Shown here piece after piece: positions 17,417-26,725 of a DNA stretch of 32,650 nucleotides. The translations under genes were made by a program, and so were the position numbers. The notes beneath the pieces were generated by a model. The model was not told where the DNA came from, made no database searches, and saw nothing but the letters and a program-made list of their open reading frames with translations. Where the stretch lies: the NCBI GenBank assembly GCA_001723645.1, contig MDLC01000039.1, positions 1 through 32,650 of the forward strand, in the 5' to 3' direction. Origin of the DNA: Candidatus Endobugula sertula. Lineage in GTDB: Bacteria; Pseudomonadota; Gammaproteobacteria; Pseudomonadales; Cellvibrionaceae. Within the stretch, counting starts at the first letter, position 1; the number at the start of each line of letters is the position of its first letter.

Positions 17417-19764
17417 GAAGCATCTCCAACGGGTTTACGCATATTGCACCCCCGGCACAAATCTCGTTTGTAATAGTTTGCTAACAGCTCCTTATAGGTA
17501 TCCCCATTCCATATTTCCATAAAATCCTGTTTATGCAAATCACCAAATTCACCCAGTGTCCGACGCTCAGTATCAGGAGCACAACAAGGATCGAAACGCC
17601 CAGTTGCACTGACCCAGGCCTCCTGCCCCAGAAATGGACATGGATCTCCCGGAGAGAGGTCTTCCGTTGCGCCCTCATCCAGTTCAAAGATATTGTCGAG
17701 TGTGATGTGGCGTCCGTTGGGTAGGGTAAACTCTGCAGCAACTGCCAGAGCATTGCGCACAGCCTCGTTCCAACGTTGGATAGCTTCTGCATTGCGACGC
17801 ATGGATTGATCTTCAATCTCAGTAAAGTGGGTCCATAAGTGATGCCCTTTAACGCGATCCACCCCAAGACGAATGGCTAATTTGACCACGTCTGCCAGTT
17901 CATTGAAACTATCCTCAAGAAAAGTGAGCTGAAAGGTAACACTGCAACGGTTGCCACCTTTTGCAGCATGTGCATCACGAACAGCGATAAACGTGCGCGC
18001 ATTTTCAAGTGTATTTTCCCAATGACTACCCAGCATGATGATCTCATGGGTTTTTTTGGTGGCCCCATTCCACGATATCTTAACATCTGAAGCAACTGGT
18101 ACGATGAGCTTGGCCCATGCACGGGCTCCAATACCCGGGAAGGTACCATTAGTCGTAAGATTAAGCTTTATATTGTATTTCTTACAAAGATCCAGAATGC
18201 CAGTGAACTGCTTATAGAGCAGAGGTTCACCCATCGTGGATGGTATAATTTCTTTAAGTCCGTGTGGCACAGCATCGGCAATGACTTTTTCAATCATCTC
18301 AAAGGGCATCATTCGCCGTGGTTTTCCTGCAGCCTTACGTTGTGCCTGTGTTGTACTATAAGGGGAGTGATCCTCACACATAGTACAATGTAAATTACAA
18401 TGATCCGGATTGGTATCAAACGTAATACGCCAAGGACCGTTATTGCGTTTGACACGAACAGATTCACACTGCTTAAGTACCTTATGATATACATTCTCGA
18501 TCTGTATGGCGTGTGAGCCTATATCGGGAATATCACCTGTATCGCTGTACAGATAGCCATTTTTTCCAAGTGAAGCGGCAAATTCAGGCTCATCAACAAA
18601 ACGTTGCATTTGCAAGGTCAGTGACGGAATAGAACGATGCTCAAACAAAAGACCATTCACTTCGTGACGAACATATTCTTTCATACCTCCAATATCAGCG
18701 GTGATAACAGGTAAACGGGTCTGTTGTGCTTCGTGGATCACCAATGGAGAATTTTCAACCCAAATTGAGGGGACAACAATCGCATCACAACAATCGAACA
18801 CGTCTTGTACTATCGCGTCATTGCGATATTCTGGCATCCACTCTATACGTTCTGCAACACCTACAGGTAAAGTAGATACAATGCTTTTTAGCGCCTTTGT
18901 GTCTTGTCCACAAGACCTTCCCCATATCCGCAAAATCGTTTTACCACCCACTTCGCTAAAAGCGTAGATGAGATCTTGAATACCTTTTGCTGGAATATGC
19001 CTGCCAATATACCCAAAAACAAAATATTCGCTAGCAAATCGCTTTCGTCCACTCACTCGGTTATGTGAAAAGCCATAATCAAGGTAATATAAGTTACGTT
19101 CTGGTATACCGAATTCATCACGATAACGGCGATATAAATACCGAGATGGAGCAATGAATACGTCAACTAGAGCAACCATTTCCCTAATATGCTGCATTCG
19201 ACGTCTAACCCATTCGGTCCAATAGTTGACATCAACGAGGTTCCCGTCTGATACGCCACTATGTTTAGGGGCATAACAACGTTTAGCGCATTCACTGTCT
19301 TCTTGCTTATGGCATACAGCCCATAGATCATTCGGATTTTCTGGAAAAGTTTGGATAAATTGGCCACGTGGACACATTAACCAATAGTCATGTAATGTAA
19401 AAATAATCGGTATCTCACGGAGCGTCGCTTTAACAAGGAGAGAGGTAGATAAATGACTGAGATGCCCCACATGAACCACATCGGGCTGTACATTATCCAG
19501 CACTTCCTCAAACCGCTGGTCAATATTATCTACCTGATAATTAAGCTGTAAACGGGGGTTATTAACAATATGGAGCGTTATCCTTGAATCATCAACATCG
19601 TGTTGCTGGCGCATAGAAAAATCAGGAGAAAATGCATTTTCTTCACGAGTAAATACATGAACTTCGTGACGAGAAGCTAACTCTTGACATAACGTTTGGC
19701 TGTAAACTTCGGAACCTGCGTTGTACCACATGGGATAACCATGAATGACTTTTAATATCTTCAT
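17413..19764 (-). CDS. GT4 glycosyltransferase fused to a radical SAM/SPASM enzyme
   Basis: This 783-residue protein combines two enzymes. Residues 1-430 form a GT-B family-4 glycosyltransferase: GSEVYSQTLCQELA near the N-terminus, FTLHDYWLMCPRGQF, GYIGRHIPAKGIQDLI, and the EX7E pair E337/E345 in VENSPLVIHEA. Residues 445-783 form a radical SAM domain with the [4Fe-4S] motif C456-x3-C460-x2-C463 (CNLHCTMC), a MGEP-like SAM segment (511-514), then a C-terminal SPASM region with C709, C727, C728, C770 and C773. Both halves look complete. The first would transfer a sugar; the second would carry out a radical oxidation or rearrangement. The reading frame is uninterrupted. It lies between an SDR epimerase and a methyltransferase with ATGA overlaps on both sides. 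Product and acceptor are unknown. No precursor peptide was found nearby. Confidence 0.9.
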   Translation of the reverse strand: MKILKVIHGYPMWYNAGSEVYSQTLCQELASRHEVHVFTREENAFSPDFSMRQQHDVDDSRITLHIVNNPRLQLNYQVDNIDQRFEEVLDNVQPDVVHVGHLSHLSTSLLVKATLREIPIIFTLHDYWLMCPRGQFIQTFPENPNDLWAVCHKQEDSECAKRCYAPKHSGVSDGNLVDVNYWTEWVRRRMQHIREMVALVDVFIAPSRYLYRRYRDEFGIPERNLYYLDYGFSHNRVSGRKRFASEYFVFGYIGRHIPAKGIQDLIYAFSEVGGKTILRIWGRSCGQDTKALKSIVSTLPVGVAERIEWMPEYRNDAIVQDVFDCCDAIVVPSIWVENSPLVIHEAQQTRLPVITADIGGMKEYVRHEVNGLLFEHRSIPSLTLQMQRFVDEPEFAASLGKNGYLYSDTGDIPDIGSHAIQIENVYHKVLKQCESVRVKRNNGPWRITFDTNPDHCNLHCTMCEDHSPYSTTQAQRKAAGKPRRMMPFEMIEKVIADAVPHGLKEIIPSTMGEPLLYKQFTGILDLCKKYNIKLNLTTNGTFPGIGARAWAKLIVPVASDVKISWNGATKKTHEIIMLGSHWENTLENARTFIAVRDAHAAKGGNRCSVTFQLTFLEDSFNELADVVKLAIRLGVDRVKGHHLWTHFTEIEDQSMRRNAEAIQRWNEAVRNALAVAAEFTLPNGRHITLDNIFELDEGATEDLSPGDPCPFLGQEAWVSATGRFDPCCAPDTERRTLGEFGDLHKQDFMEIWNGDTYKELLANYYKRDLCRGCNMRKPVGDAS

Positions 19765-20690
19765 AATCCCATCACCTTTGCTCTGTGACTCAGAGAAAAT
19801 TTAGAGGAAAAATCTTCAACGAGCCTTACAATCCCTGTTTCAAGGCTGACTTTGGGTTTCCAACCCAGTAAGGATTGCGCTCTATTCGATACACCAAAAA
19901 AACATGAGACATCAAAACTCCGCGACGGTGCAATAAAAAAATCTGACGTCGTGCCCGCTATTTCAATAACCATCTTTGCCAACTCAACAAGTGTCGTCGG
20001 CTTACCACTGGTAAAATGAATAGGAGCGGGAGCTACTTCAACTTGAGATAAAAGCGTACTCAAAGAAAAAATTCCGCGAGCAACATCCTCAACGTGTGTG
20101 AAATCGAAGGTATGACTAGCACCATCAACCCTGAGCCTCTCTCCCAGAATAGCTGCACGTACAAAAGCCGGCACAACGCGATCCACATGATCCTGTGTTG
20201 TTCCATAGACGTTGGACAAACGAATAATACATGCTTTAACTCCTTTTCTTTGTGCCTCAATGACTAGCCGTTCTGATTCGGCTTTTGAACGAGCATAAAC
20301 GTTTATTGGACGCAGTGGAAAAGTCTCTGTTACTGGTAAGCTTTCGGGTTGTCCATAAACCTCTCTACTACTAGAAAATATGACCCACGGACGTTTCTTA
20401 GAGGTGGCAGCGGCTTCAAGTACGTTACTTATTCCGTCAACATTGGTCGCTTGGCAAAGTTCTGGATCATTTTCCGCCCAGACGACGCGAGAAACAGCTG
20501 CAAGATGAATAACTCCATCGCAACCCTCTACAGCCATTTGTACACTCGCACGATCACGGACGTCACCGAAACTTGTGCTCGTTTCTTTTAAATCAAAACA
20601 CTTAATATCTATATCGTGAGGTTTAAATATTTTAATAAGTGCAGTGCCAACTAGCCCAGAAGAACCAGTAATTAATATACGAACGCTCAT
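19761..20690 (-). CDS. NAD-dependent epimerase/dehydratase (extended SDR)
   Basis: This 309-residue extended short-chain dehydrogenase of the nucleotide-sugar type has the N-terminal Rossmann motif GSSGLVG (9-15), HLAAVS (62-67), SSSREVYG (106-113), and the catalytic YARSK with Y132 and K136. The sequence RLSNVYGTTQDHVDRVVPAF and FDFTHVEDVA fit sugar-nucleotide epimerases and 4,6-dehydratases. Which sugar it acts on cannot be told. GGAGAAAAAG precedes the ATG, making this the first gene of the operon; the stop overlaps the glycosyltransferase/radical SAM start by four bases. It probably supplies the sugar donor used by the glycosyltransferase half of the next protein (inference). Confidence 0.88.
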   Translation of the reverse strand: MSVRILITGSSGLVGTALIKIFKPHDIDIKCFDLKETSTSFGDVRDRASVQMAVEGCDGVIHLAAVSRVVWAENDPELCQATNVDGISNVLEAAATSKKRPWVIFSSSREVYGQPESLPVTETFPLRPINVYARSKAESERLVIEAQRKGVKACIIRLSNVYGTTQDHVDRVVPAFVRAAILGERLRVDGASHTFDFTHVEDVARGIFSLSTLLSQVEVAPAPIHFTSGKPTTLVELAKMVIEIAGTTSDFFIAPSRSFDVSCFFGVSNRAQSLLGWKPKVSLETGIVRLVEDFSSKFSLSHRAKVMGL

Positions 20691-21100
20691 ACTTTTTCTC
20701 CACGAAATATGAAGTGGGCCAAGATTATTTTTTCTGGTAATTGTTTAAGTTAAAAAAATAGTAATCTACTATGAATCTATTTTTTACAAGAATAACATTC
20801 ACACTATGATTTAAAAGTCAATATTTCGTAAAATTTTAAGTGTATCAATGAAAATATTTTCAAGTGAGATTATGTCGACAATAATTTCAAAAAGATAATT
20901 ATGAATACACGAAAATTATTTTAAAATCTTGACTATTTACCTAACGTAGTACCACAACATTCTTGATAAATTTTATATGAAGAACAAGCATTGATATTAA
21001 TTTTACTCGCGCGTTGATATTCACTTCAATCATTCAGCGCTTATCTTCAATGGAAACATCTATTACCCCGGTAACAGTATTTTCCGTGTAAACTATAGCT
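20691..21100. other. AT-rich leader upstream of the four-gene operon
   Basis: This 410-base region is noticeably AT-rich and has no credible ORF on either strand, including no small peptide gene that could be a radical SAM substrate. It must hold the promoter of the minus-strand operon; a TTGACT box around 20812-20817 on the minus strand is a possible -35 but no good -10 is evident. The plus-strand end (21061-21100) is probably the left end of the IS630 remnant. Confidence 0.5.
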
Positions 21101-21512
21101 ATGAAAAAAGATGGCCGAAGCTTAAAAAAGCAAGTACAAGAAAAAAAACGCCGAATGTCGATAAAATTTTGGAAGCAGTCGTTATCAACACCAGAAATTG
21201 CAGAGCCCCTAGAAGGTTCAATACGTTCAGTCCAACGATGGATATCAGCGTATAAATCGGGCGGGATATCGGCGTTTAAAACACACCAACAGGGTCCCCA
21301 GGTAGAGCGCTAACCGAGGAGATGCTGAGATTTTTTGGGGTGATGAGACGGGTTTGAAAAACAATAGCCAGCATGAAAGAAGCTACCCGCCCAAAGGGAA
21401 AACGCCAGTGATTAAACTCAATGCAAACAATGAGTCAATTAATATGCTATCCACAGTAACGAATCAAGGTAATCTTGTAAAGTTTCAGGTGTGCCCATTA
21501 GTTTACGTGTGA
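21101..21512 (+). pseudogene. Second IS630-family transposase remnant, internally deleted and frameshifted
   Basis: The first open frame (21101-21313) encodes the N-terminal helix-turn-helix domain (SLSTPEIAEPLEGSIRSVQR with WISAYKSGGISAF). A second frame carries ALTEEML just after. From about 21321 a third frame encodes part of the catalytic domain: WGDETGLKNNSQHERSYPPK, then GKTPVIKLNANNESINMLST and VTNQG, before a stop at 21510-21512. The linker between HTH and DDE domains is largely missing and the second Asp and Glu are absent. This is a different IS630 subgroup from the remnant at the left edge, since it keeps the first Asp as DETGL. The element is dead. It lies between the four-gene operon and cobN and may mark a boundary of an inserted block. 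Confidence 0.8.
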
Positions 21513-21715
21513 GATTCACAGACATCATTTCAATTTTTTGTTGTTGGATATAGCACCATATTGCCATTATTGTGCTGTGGGTAAATGTTTTTTATTGATC
21601 CACATACCCATAGCCATGACGCTGTTCAAATAATTTTTTTAGTATTAAATCTTTTTGGTAATTCGCTAATCCTCCAGCACATATCTAGCTCTAATACGTG
21701 TTGAATCCGTATTTA

Positions 21716-24700
21716 TTAACTAGCCTCTTTCTCTGCATCAATATTTAATAATAAATTTTGTAATTTTTCAGGATAATCAGAATGCTTATTCCACATACCC
21801 CGCTGAGTTGCTTCTAATAACCTATCAACCATCTCCTCAAGCGCATTCAAGTTATGTTCACGCAAAAAACCTTGGTTTTCCAGATCAAAAATCAATTGAT
21901 CGGCAATTTGTTGGTATTGGTAATCGTCAATGAGGTGAGTCGTGGCGTCATAGGCAAATAAATAATCGACACTGGCAGCCATCTCAAAAGCTCCTTTATA
22001 ACCATGTTCTTGCATAGCATGTATCCACTTAGGATTCAGTACTCGGGAACGAATAACTCGATTAAGTTCTTCCTTCAAGGTACGGATTTTCGGTACTGCC
22101 GGATTGGAATGGTCATTATGATAAATCGCCGGGGCCTGTTGCGAGAATATACTGACTGCATTGCTCATTCCTCCCTGAAACTGATAATAGTCATCAGAGT
22201 CCAGCACATCGTGCTCCCGATTATCCTGATTGTGTATGACAACGTCCAGCCGACTCAATTGGTACTGGAAAGCTTCCTTGGCAATCACACCATTTCCCGC
22301 TTCTCCCTGACCATAAGCATAGCCTCCCCAATTGACATAGGCTTCAGCTAAATCTTCCCCGGTTTCCCAGCAGCGTTCATCAATTAATCCCTGCAAACCA
22401 ACACCATAGGCCCCAGGTTTGCTGCCAAATACGCGGTAGCTAGCCTGACGGTAGGCTTTTTCAGGAGATAACCCCTGAGCCTCTAATACCTGAACTCGTG
22501 CCCGAATATTCTGTTGAATCGTATTATCCGTACCTGGCTCATCATACATCGACAAGGCTTGAATAGCGGCGTCATAAAGTCGCATGACATTAGGGAAGGC
22601 ATCCCGAAAAAAACCAGATACACGCAAAGTCACGTCAATTCGTGGACGCCCTAGTAACATAGCCGGAATAATTTCAATATCAATCACACGTTGGGAGCCT
22701 TCAGCTCGTATTGGCTTAATGCCCATCAGTGCAAAGGCCTGTGCTATATCATCTCCACCGGTACGCATGGTTGCCGTTCCCCATACAGACAGACCTAGCT
22801 GCTTTGGATAATCACCATGCTCCTGTAAGTGACGCTCTATTAATTGTTGTGCCGACTTTTCTCCTATTGCACAGGCCGCAGGCGATGGAATGGAACGATT
22901 ATCCACTGAAAAAAAATTTCTCCCTGTCGGTAAAGTGTCCAATCGTCCACGAGTGGGTGCGCCACTGGGGCCGGGATCAATAAAGCCCCCATTCAAGCCA
23001 TCTATCAACGCCTGAATCTCTTGCTCTGCACTTTTCTTCAAGGCGTGTAACAAGTTGTTCTTAACGTATAGTAATTGCTTGCAAGTTGCAGGAATCAGTT
23101 TGAGTAATTTATCAGGATTATCTGTTAATATATTGATATCTAAATTAAAAATATATTTATCAATTAACTCTAAAGCGAATAATTCCAATCGTTCACGAGT
23201 GTCCGCCTCGGTTCTCCAGGGAAGCTCAGATAATGATTTCAAAACTTCTGGCTGCGCACCATTCCAGAGTTTGGAAGAAGCCAATAATGGATCAAAATCG
23301 TGCAAATGCAGATCTCGGGCAAGATTGTGCAAAATACCTTGGGCGCACTCTCCTCCTCCTCTTGGCAAGCGTAGTAGGGCCATGATGGAATCCACCAGCT
23401 TGTGGTGCTTAGGTAGCTCACCTAAAATATGCAAGCCGTGACGAATTTGTGCTTCTTTAATATCACATAGGTAAGCATCCAGTTCAGCCAGAACTTTGTC
23501 GTGATCCTGTCTCTCTACGCTGTTGAGTTCGTTGAGTACATGACTATGGTTGGCGATATCAAGAATTTTTTGTTTTAACCAGTCCGCACGTCGCTGGTCC
23601 AATCCCATGGCTTGGTAATATTCATCGACGAGACTTTCTAATTCAGCTAATTCACCATAGGTTTCCGCTCGGGTAATCGGTGGCATGAGATGATCAATAA
23701 TAACCGCCTGTGTTCGGCGCTTGGCCTGGGCACCCTCACCAGGGTCATTCACAATAAACGGGTAAAAGTGCGGCATCGGACCCAAAGCAATATCAGGCCA
23801 ACAGCTGTCCGATAGTGCATTCCCCTTACCTGGCAACCACTCTAGATTACCGTGCTTGCCCACATGGATAAATGCATCCACCTGATAGCTGTGACGCAAC
23901 CAAAAATAAAAGGCTAAATAACTATGGGGGGGAATAAGATCCGGGTCATGATAATTGGCTACTAAATCCCGATCAAAACCTCGTGCAGGCTGAATACCAA
24001 TAAAGGTTTCACCCAGGCGGATACCCGCTAACATTAAACGACCATGACGATATTTAGGATCTGACTCGGGACTTCCCCACTTCTCCAGCACTGCTTGCTG
24101 ACAGTCTATAGGCAAGCATGCAAAGTATTCCTGATATTCACTTAACGATAAACTTTGCCAGCAGGGTAAGTGATGAAGAGTATTTGGGTTATTGGTAATA
24201 CTTTCCAATAATGATTTCACCAACATTGTACCATTATCAGGAATATCACTAATCGGATACCCTTGCTCTTTAAGCGCTTTTAGGATATTAATGGTTGATG
24301 CTGGTGTATCCAAACCAACCCCATTACCAATACGTCCATCTTTCGTTGGGTAGTTCGCCAAAATTAATGCAATGCGCTTTTGTTGATTGGGAACGGCAGC
24401 TAAGCGGCAATAACGTCTGGCCAGCTCTGCAACAAACTGTGTTCTCTCCCGATGCAGACTATAGCGCACTACCGGAACTTCACAACGTTCAGAAAACCAA
24501 GCTTCACGTTTAAAACTTATGGCCCGGGTAATAATGCGCCCATCCATTTCTGGCAAAACAACCTGCATGGCAATATCACGGCTACGTAAGCCCTGCGGAT
24601 ACTGCTGCCAATCCTCCTCTGTAGAGCTAGACAATAAAAGCTGCAAAACGGGCACGTCTACTATGAAGGGTGAACTGAATTCACTGGGTTCAGCGGCAAG

Positions 24701-25597
24701 GTCCGGGCACGATACAGTATGACTCGCAAAACTGGTCGTATTTATTATTAATAGAGAGGGTTGAGATGAGGCCGGTATCGATTTCTGTTTGGCTTGTAAT
24801 TGACGAGTCTGCAACAACAATGAATTCACCAGACTCAAAGACACCTGATTTTTTAATGAGGTAATAGCAATAGGTAATAGATTAAGTCCCTGAGCTTCCA
24901 ACTGGGTGATAAGCTGATCAAACATTGCTGTATTGGCTGACTGCAAATGACTGCGATAAAACAGCAACACACAAATAGGAGCCTGAGGACGTTGTAACCA
25001 ACGCTGCTGGCAATCGTGAAAACTCACCTGTGAATATTTCAAAGAGGAATCCGGCAGATACAACATACCAGCGGGTAGAATTTGCGGCTCATTCCAGGAA
25101 TAAGAGCGACCAAGGAGTTCGGAGGCTAAAAAATAAAATAACTGTTGATTATTCAGCGCCCCACCCTGACGTAGAAATTGCCATATTTTACTGGCGGTTG
25201 CATAAGACACACTAGAAGCATTCAATAGATCATCATCCACCGTATCATCACCAGGAACAATCACCAAATGGTGTTGTGGATGCTGGGCCCAGTCTTGTAA
25301 TTGTTCAAAGCCATAGGGCCAATAGGCTCTGCCTCCTAGCAAAGACAATACAACCACCACGCTATGATCGAGAACCTTATGCCGATATAAGTCAAAAGCA
25401 GCGGGTTTGGACAAATGCATCCAGTTAGCAAGGCGAATAGAAGGAAAATCCTTTGGTAGCCATTCAGCACTCTCTGCCAGTGCTGCCAAAGCACTATCCG
25501 CTGCCGATAATAGGATAACATCCGCCGGCGATTGGTCTAGATCCACAATTCCTTCATCGTCACTGAAACCACCGGGATGGGATGCGAGTAAATGCAT
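21716..25597 (-). CDS. cobN: Cobaltochelatase subunit CobN
   Basis: This 1293-residue protein is the large subunit of aerobic cobaltochelatase and related to magnesium chelatase H. It starts MHLLASHPGGF, runs through FIHVGKHGNLEWLPGKG, then LPTGRNFFSVDNRSIPSPAA, VWGTATMRTGGDDIAQAFAL and YGVGLQGLIDERCW, all conserved in CobN, and is full-length with no interruptions. It inserts Co2+ into hydrogenobyrinic acid a,c-diamide with the help of AAA+ partners CobS and CobT (or ChlI/ChlD-like proteins). No such partner is in the window, so these must lie elsewhere if the pathway is active. The gene follows cobW by about 30 bases on the same strand, the usual cobW-cobN pairing. Confidence 0.96.
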   Translation of the reverse strand: MHLLASHPGGFSDDEGIVDLDQSPADVILLSAADSALAALAESAEWLPKDFPSIRLANWMHLSKPAAFDLYRHKVLDHSVVVVLSLLGGRAYWPYGFEQLQDWAQHPQHHLVIVPGDDTVDDDLLNASSVSYATASKIWQFLRQGGALNNQQLFYFLASELLGRSYSWNEPQILPAGMLYLPDSSLKYSQVSFHDCQQRWLQRPQAPICVLLFYRSHLQSANTAMFDQLITQLEAQGLNLLPIAITSLKNQVSLSLVNSLLLQTRQLQAKQKSIPASSQPSLLIINTTSFASHTVSCPDLAAEPSEFSSPFIVDVPVLQLLLSSSTEEDWQQYPQGLRSRDIAMQVVLPEMDGRIITRAISFKREAWFSERCEVPVVRYSLHRERTQFVAELARRYCRLAAVPNQQKRIALILANYPTKDGRIGNGVGLDTPASTINILKALKEQGYPISDIPDNGTMLVKSLLESITNNPNTLHHLPCWQSLSLSEYQEYFACLPIDCQQAVLEKWGSPESDPKYRHGRLMLAGIRLGETFIGIQPARGFDRDLVANYHDPDLIPPHSYLAFYFWLRHSYQVDAFIHVGKHGNLEWLPGKGNALSDSCWPDIALGPMPHFYPFIVNDPGEGAQAKRRTQAVIIDHLMPPITRAETYGELAELESLVDEYYQAMGLDQRRADWLKQKILDIANHSHVLNELNSVERQDHDKVLAELDAYLCDIKEAQIRHGLHILGELPKHHKLVDSIMALLRLPRGGGECAQGILHNLARDLHLHDFDPLLASSKLWNGAQPEVLKSLSELPWRTEADTRERLELFALELIDKYIFNLDINILTDNPDKLLKLIPATCKQLLYVKNNLLHALKKSAEQEIQALIDGLNGGFIDPGPSGAPTRGRLDTLPTGRNFFSVDNRSIPSPAACAIGEKSAQQLIERHLQEHGDYPKQLGLSVWGTATMRTGGDDIAQAFALMGIKPIRAEGSQRVIDIEIIPAMLLGRPRIDVTLRVSGFFRDAFPNVMRLYDAAIQALSMYDEPGTDNTIQQNIRARVQVLEAQGLSPEKAYRQASYRVFGSKPGAYGVGLQGLIDERCWETGEDLAEAYVNWGGYAYGQGEAGNGVIAKEAFQYQLSRLDVVIHNQDNREHDVLDSDDYYQFQGGMSNAVSIFSQQAPAIYHNDHSNPAVPKIRTLKEELNRVIRSRVLNPKWIHAMQEHGYKGAFEMAASVDYLFAYDATTHLIDDYQYQQIADQLIFDLENQGFLREHNLNALEEMVDRLLEATQRGMWNKHSDYPEKLQNLLLNIDAEKEAS

Positions 25598-25627
25598 GGC
25601 GCTTATGTGCCTATAATAAATATGGCG

Positions 25628-26725
25628 TTATGTGGTAGGCTCTGTTTCTACGGCCACTTCTGCAGTTTTCAGCGCTCGGACTAAATACTCTTTATTCAGA
25701 TTTTTGCCAATAAATACTAACTGGGTTTGACGTAATTCCCCTTTGGCCCAAAGCCGATCAAAATGGACATCCAAACGTTTACCAACTGCTTGCAAAACCT
25801 GACGCATAGGCTTATCGGGAATAGCGACAAAACCTTTAACGCGATAGACAGTTAAGCTATTGATTAATTGAGTCACTACCATCTGGATTTTTTCATTATC
25901 CACTTCCCCTAGCGCCATAACATAAGCATCAAAGTGATCGTGAGCGTGGTCATGATACTCACCATGATCGTGATGGTGATCGTGGTGTGTATGTACATCG
26001 CAAATGCGCTCTTCAGTAGCGGCCTCAATACCCATCAATAGATCAATGGTAACATTACCATGACTAATATAGGCTGTTTTTACAGCCTCTGGCACCTTGG
26101 CTTCAACACACTGCCTTACCTCTTCACGCTGCTTATCATCCAGTAAATCATTTTTACTAACAATCACCAAATCTGCTGCACTCAATTGATCATCCAACAA
26201 CTCTTGTAGGCTTGGGTTATGATCCAGACTCTCATCAGCCAGACGTTGTTGTTGAACCTTATCTGTATCATCAGCAAAGCGACCAGCGGCTACTGCGGGC
26301 CCATCAATGACAGTAATAACAGAGTCTACGGTGCAATATTGTTTAATTTCAGGCCAGTTAAATGCCTGAACCAAAGGTTTGGGTAAAGCAAGACCTGACG
26401 TTTCGATCAGAATATGATCAATTTCATTCCGACGTTCTACCAATTGCTCCATAACAGGCAAAAACTCTTCTTCAACAGTACAACAGATACAACCATTGGC
26501 CAACTCGTAAATTCCCTTTTTGCTTTCCGCAAGCGTTGCCGTTTCATCACACGCCAGTGGGCAACTGCGTAATAGTTCCGCATCAATATCTAGCGCACCA
26601 AATTCATTGACAATAACAGCGATGCGTTTGCCCTTGGCCTGTTTTAACACGTTGGATAATAATGTCGTTTTACCACTACCCAGAAAGCCCGTAACAATGG
26701 TGGCGGGTATTTTATTCAACTGCAT
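25628..26725 (-). CDS. cobW: Cobalamin biosynthesis GTPase CobW (COG0523 family)
   Basis: This 365-residue G3E-family metal-handling GTPase has the P-loop GFLGSGKTT near the N-terminus, the metal-binding CICC (C79, C81, C82 within ANGCICCTVEEEF), the guanine motif SKNDLL and a histidine-rich loop (HTHHDHHHDHGEYHDHAHDH) in the second half. CobW proteins are thought to deliver cobalt for cobaltochelatase CobN, which is encoded next. I place the start at the ATG at 26725 (MQLNKIPATIV), with AGGA upstream; the open frame continues 43 codons further to 26854 but that stretch does not look like the family. The gene is divergent from cbiX across a 615-base gap. No cobalamin riboswitch was found upstream. 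Confidence 0.93.
   Translation of the reverse strand: MQLNKIPATIVTGFLGSGKTTLLSNVLKQAKGKRIAVIVNEFGALDIDAELLRSCPLACDETATLAESKKGIYELANGCICCTVEEEFLPVMEQLVERRNEIDHILIETSGLALPKPLVQAFNWPEIKQYCTVDSVITVIDGPAVAAGRFADDTDKVQQQRLADESLDHNPSLQELLDDQLSAADLVIVSKNDLLDDKQREEVRQCVEAKVPEAVKTAYISHGNVTIDLLMGIEAATEERICDVHTHHDHHHDHGEYHDHAHDHFDAYVMALGEVDNEKIQMVVTQLINSLTVYRVKGFVAIPDKPMRQVLQAVGKRLDVHFDRLWAKGELRQTQLVFIGKNLNKEYLVRALKTAEVAVETEPTT

Noticed and set aside
22004-23441. Plus-strand open frames inside cobN
   Set aside because: Antisense shadows of a full-length conserved gene.
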